Assembly (NCBI RefSeq): GCF_002272135.1
Contig: NZ_NPBF01000027.1
Span: 1 to 64,000, forward strand
Reading direction: 5' to 3'
Source: Virgibacillus sp. 7505
GTDB lineage: Bacteria > Bacillota > Bacilli > Bacillales > Amphibacillaceae
DNA length: 64,000 nt
In this document: positions 63,790 to 64,000 of the stretch, one piece after another
Layout of the letters: each line of letters begins with the position of its first letter
Numbering within the stretch: the stretch's first letter is position 1
Translations under genes and position numbers: made by a program
The notes under the pieces: generated by a model
Database searches by the model: none
What the model was told of the DNA's origin: nothing
Seen by the model: only the letters and a program-made list of their open reading frames with translations

Positions 63790-64000
63790 TTATTGGATTT
63801 TACTGCTGATTGCTTCCGCCAATTCACCAAGCTGTTCACTGGCAGTATTGTCATGCTGTTCGAATGTAGCGTGGAAGCCGTCGTCTTTGCCGTATCTCGG
63901 GATTAGATGCACATGCAGATGAAAAACAGTCTGACCTGCTGCCGCTTCCGTGTTGCTCAATACGTTCAAACCAGCGGGCTGGAAAGCTTCTTTAATTGCA
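63790..64000 (-). CDS. hit: HIT family hydrolase, C-terminal part (cut by window edge)
   Basis: The last 69 or so codons of a histidine-triad protein, running off the right end of the window. The active-site triad reads FHLHVHLIPR (H-x-H-x-H), and AGLNVLSNTEAAAGQTV precedes it as in Bacillus Hit. HIT proteins hydrolyse adenosine phosphoramidates or dinucleotides. In B. subtilis hit lies near yhaH and divergent from ecsAB; the start and that neighbour are outside this window. Confidence 0.9.
   Translation of the reverse strand, partial: AIKEAFQPAGLNVLSNTEAAAGQTVFHLHVHLIPRYGKDDGFHATFEQHDNTASEQLGELAEAISSKIQ

Overview
This window reads as ordinary chromosome of a low-GC, endospore-forming member of the Bacillaceae. 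The evidence is a GerA-type germination operon, an alpha/beta-type SASP, YhbH, SpoVR, YhcN and YjcZ proteins, SigI/RsgI, PrsA and strong AGGAGG-type ribosome sites. Gene content and local order recall the B. subtilis yhb-yhc-yhd-yhe-yha segment (yhbH, yhcX, yhcN, yhdB, yheI/yheH, ssp, yheB, yheA, yhaO-yhaN-yhaM, yhaL, prsA, yhaI, yhaH, hit), but broken up and interleaved with other genes. A halotolerant genus near Terribacillus or Virgibacillus is plausible; the sequence alone does not fix the genus. I saw no tRNA, rRNA, CRISPR array, transposase or prophage gene.

Layout. 1-4339: odhAB (2-oxoglutarate dehydrogenase E1/E2). 4414-8121: three-gene germinant receptor operon. 8203-11231: yhbH, a second murG and, convergently, a beta-carbonic anhydrase. 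11330-15560: heterodimeric multidrug ABC exporter (bmrCD-like) behind a leader with a leader-peptide ORF, an inverted repeat that buries its ribosome site, and an intrinsic terminator. 15789-21608: sigI-rsgI, yhcX, yhdB, yhcN and threonine aldolase. 21685-25013: methionine-to-cysteine operon (yrrT-luxS-mccA-mccB) with a CymR-like site. 25031-34203: single genes and short operons, including a DJ-1 protein, M20 peptidase, SpoVR, alkyltransferase-like protein, nucleotidyltransferase, methyltransferase, C39 peptidase, Mug glycosylase-YueD and YjcZ. 34249-40939: ABC exporter pair, PsiE, methionine aminopeptidase, CDF transporter, MFS exporter and IDEAL protein. 41062-46461: VanY, fumC, SASP, a PucR/CdaR regulator, yheB and yheA. 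46512-55956: the yhaO-yhaN-yhaM DNA/RNA-processing cluster with a LexA-like box, interrupted by a GbsR-type regulator and an MFS gene, then yhaL, prsA, a DUF3267 protein and yhaI. 56261-63309: two tandem copies of an OpuA-type glycine betaine importer, each behind a matching palindrome, with a GbsR-family regulator between them. 63346-64000: YtxH protein and the end of hit.

The points most worth a second look are four. First is the bmr leader at 11330-11743. Second is a possible minus-strand small RNA at about 41897-42050, whose two hairpins present C/U-rich anti-Shine-Dalgarno loops ahead of a terminator. Third is the paired palindromic operator of the duplicated opu operons. Fourth are the SOS and sulfur-control sites in front of yhaO and yrrT. 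No clearly new protein system is visible.
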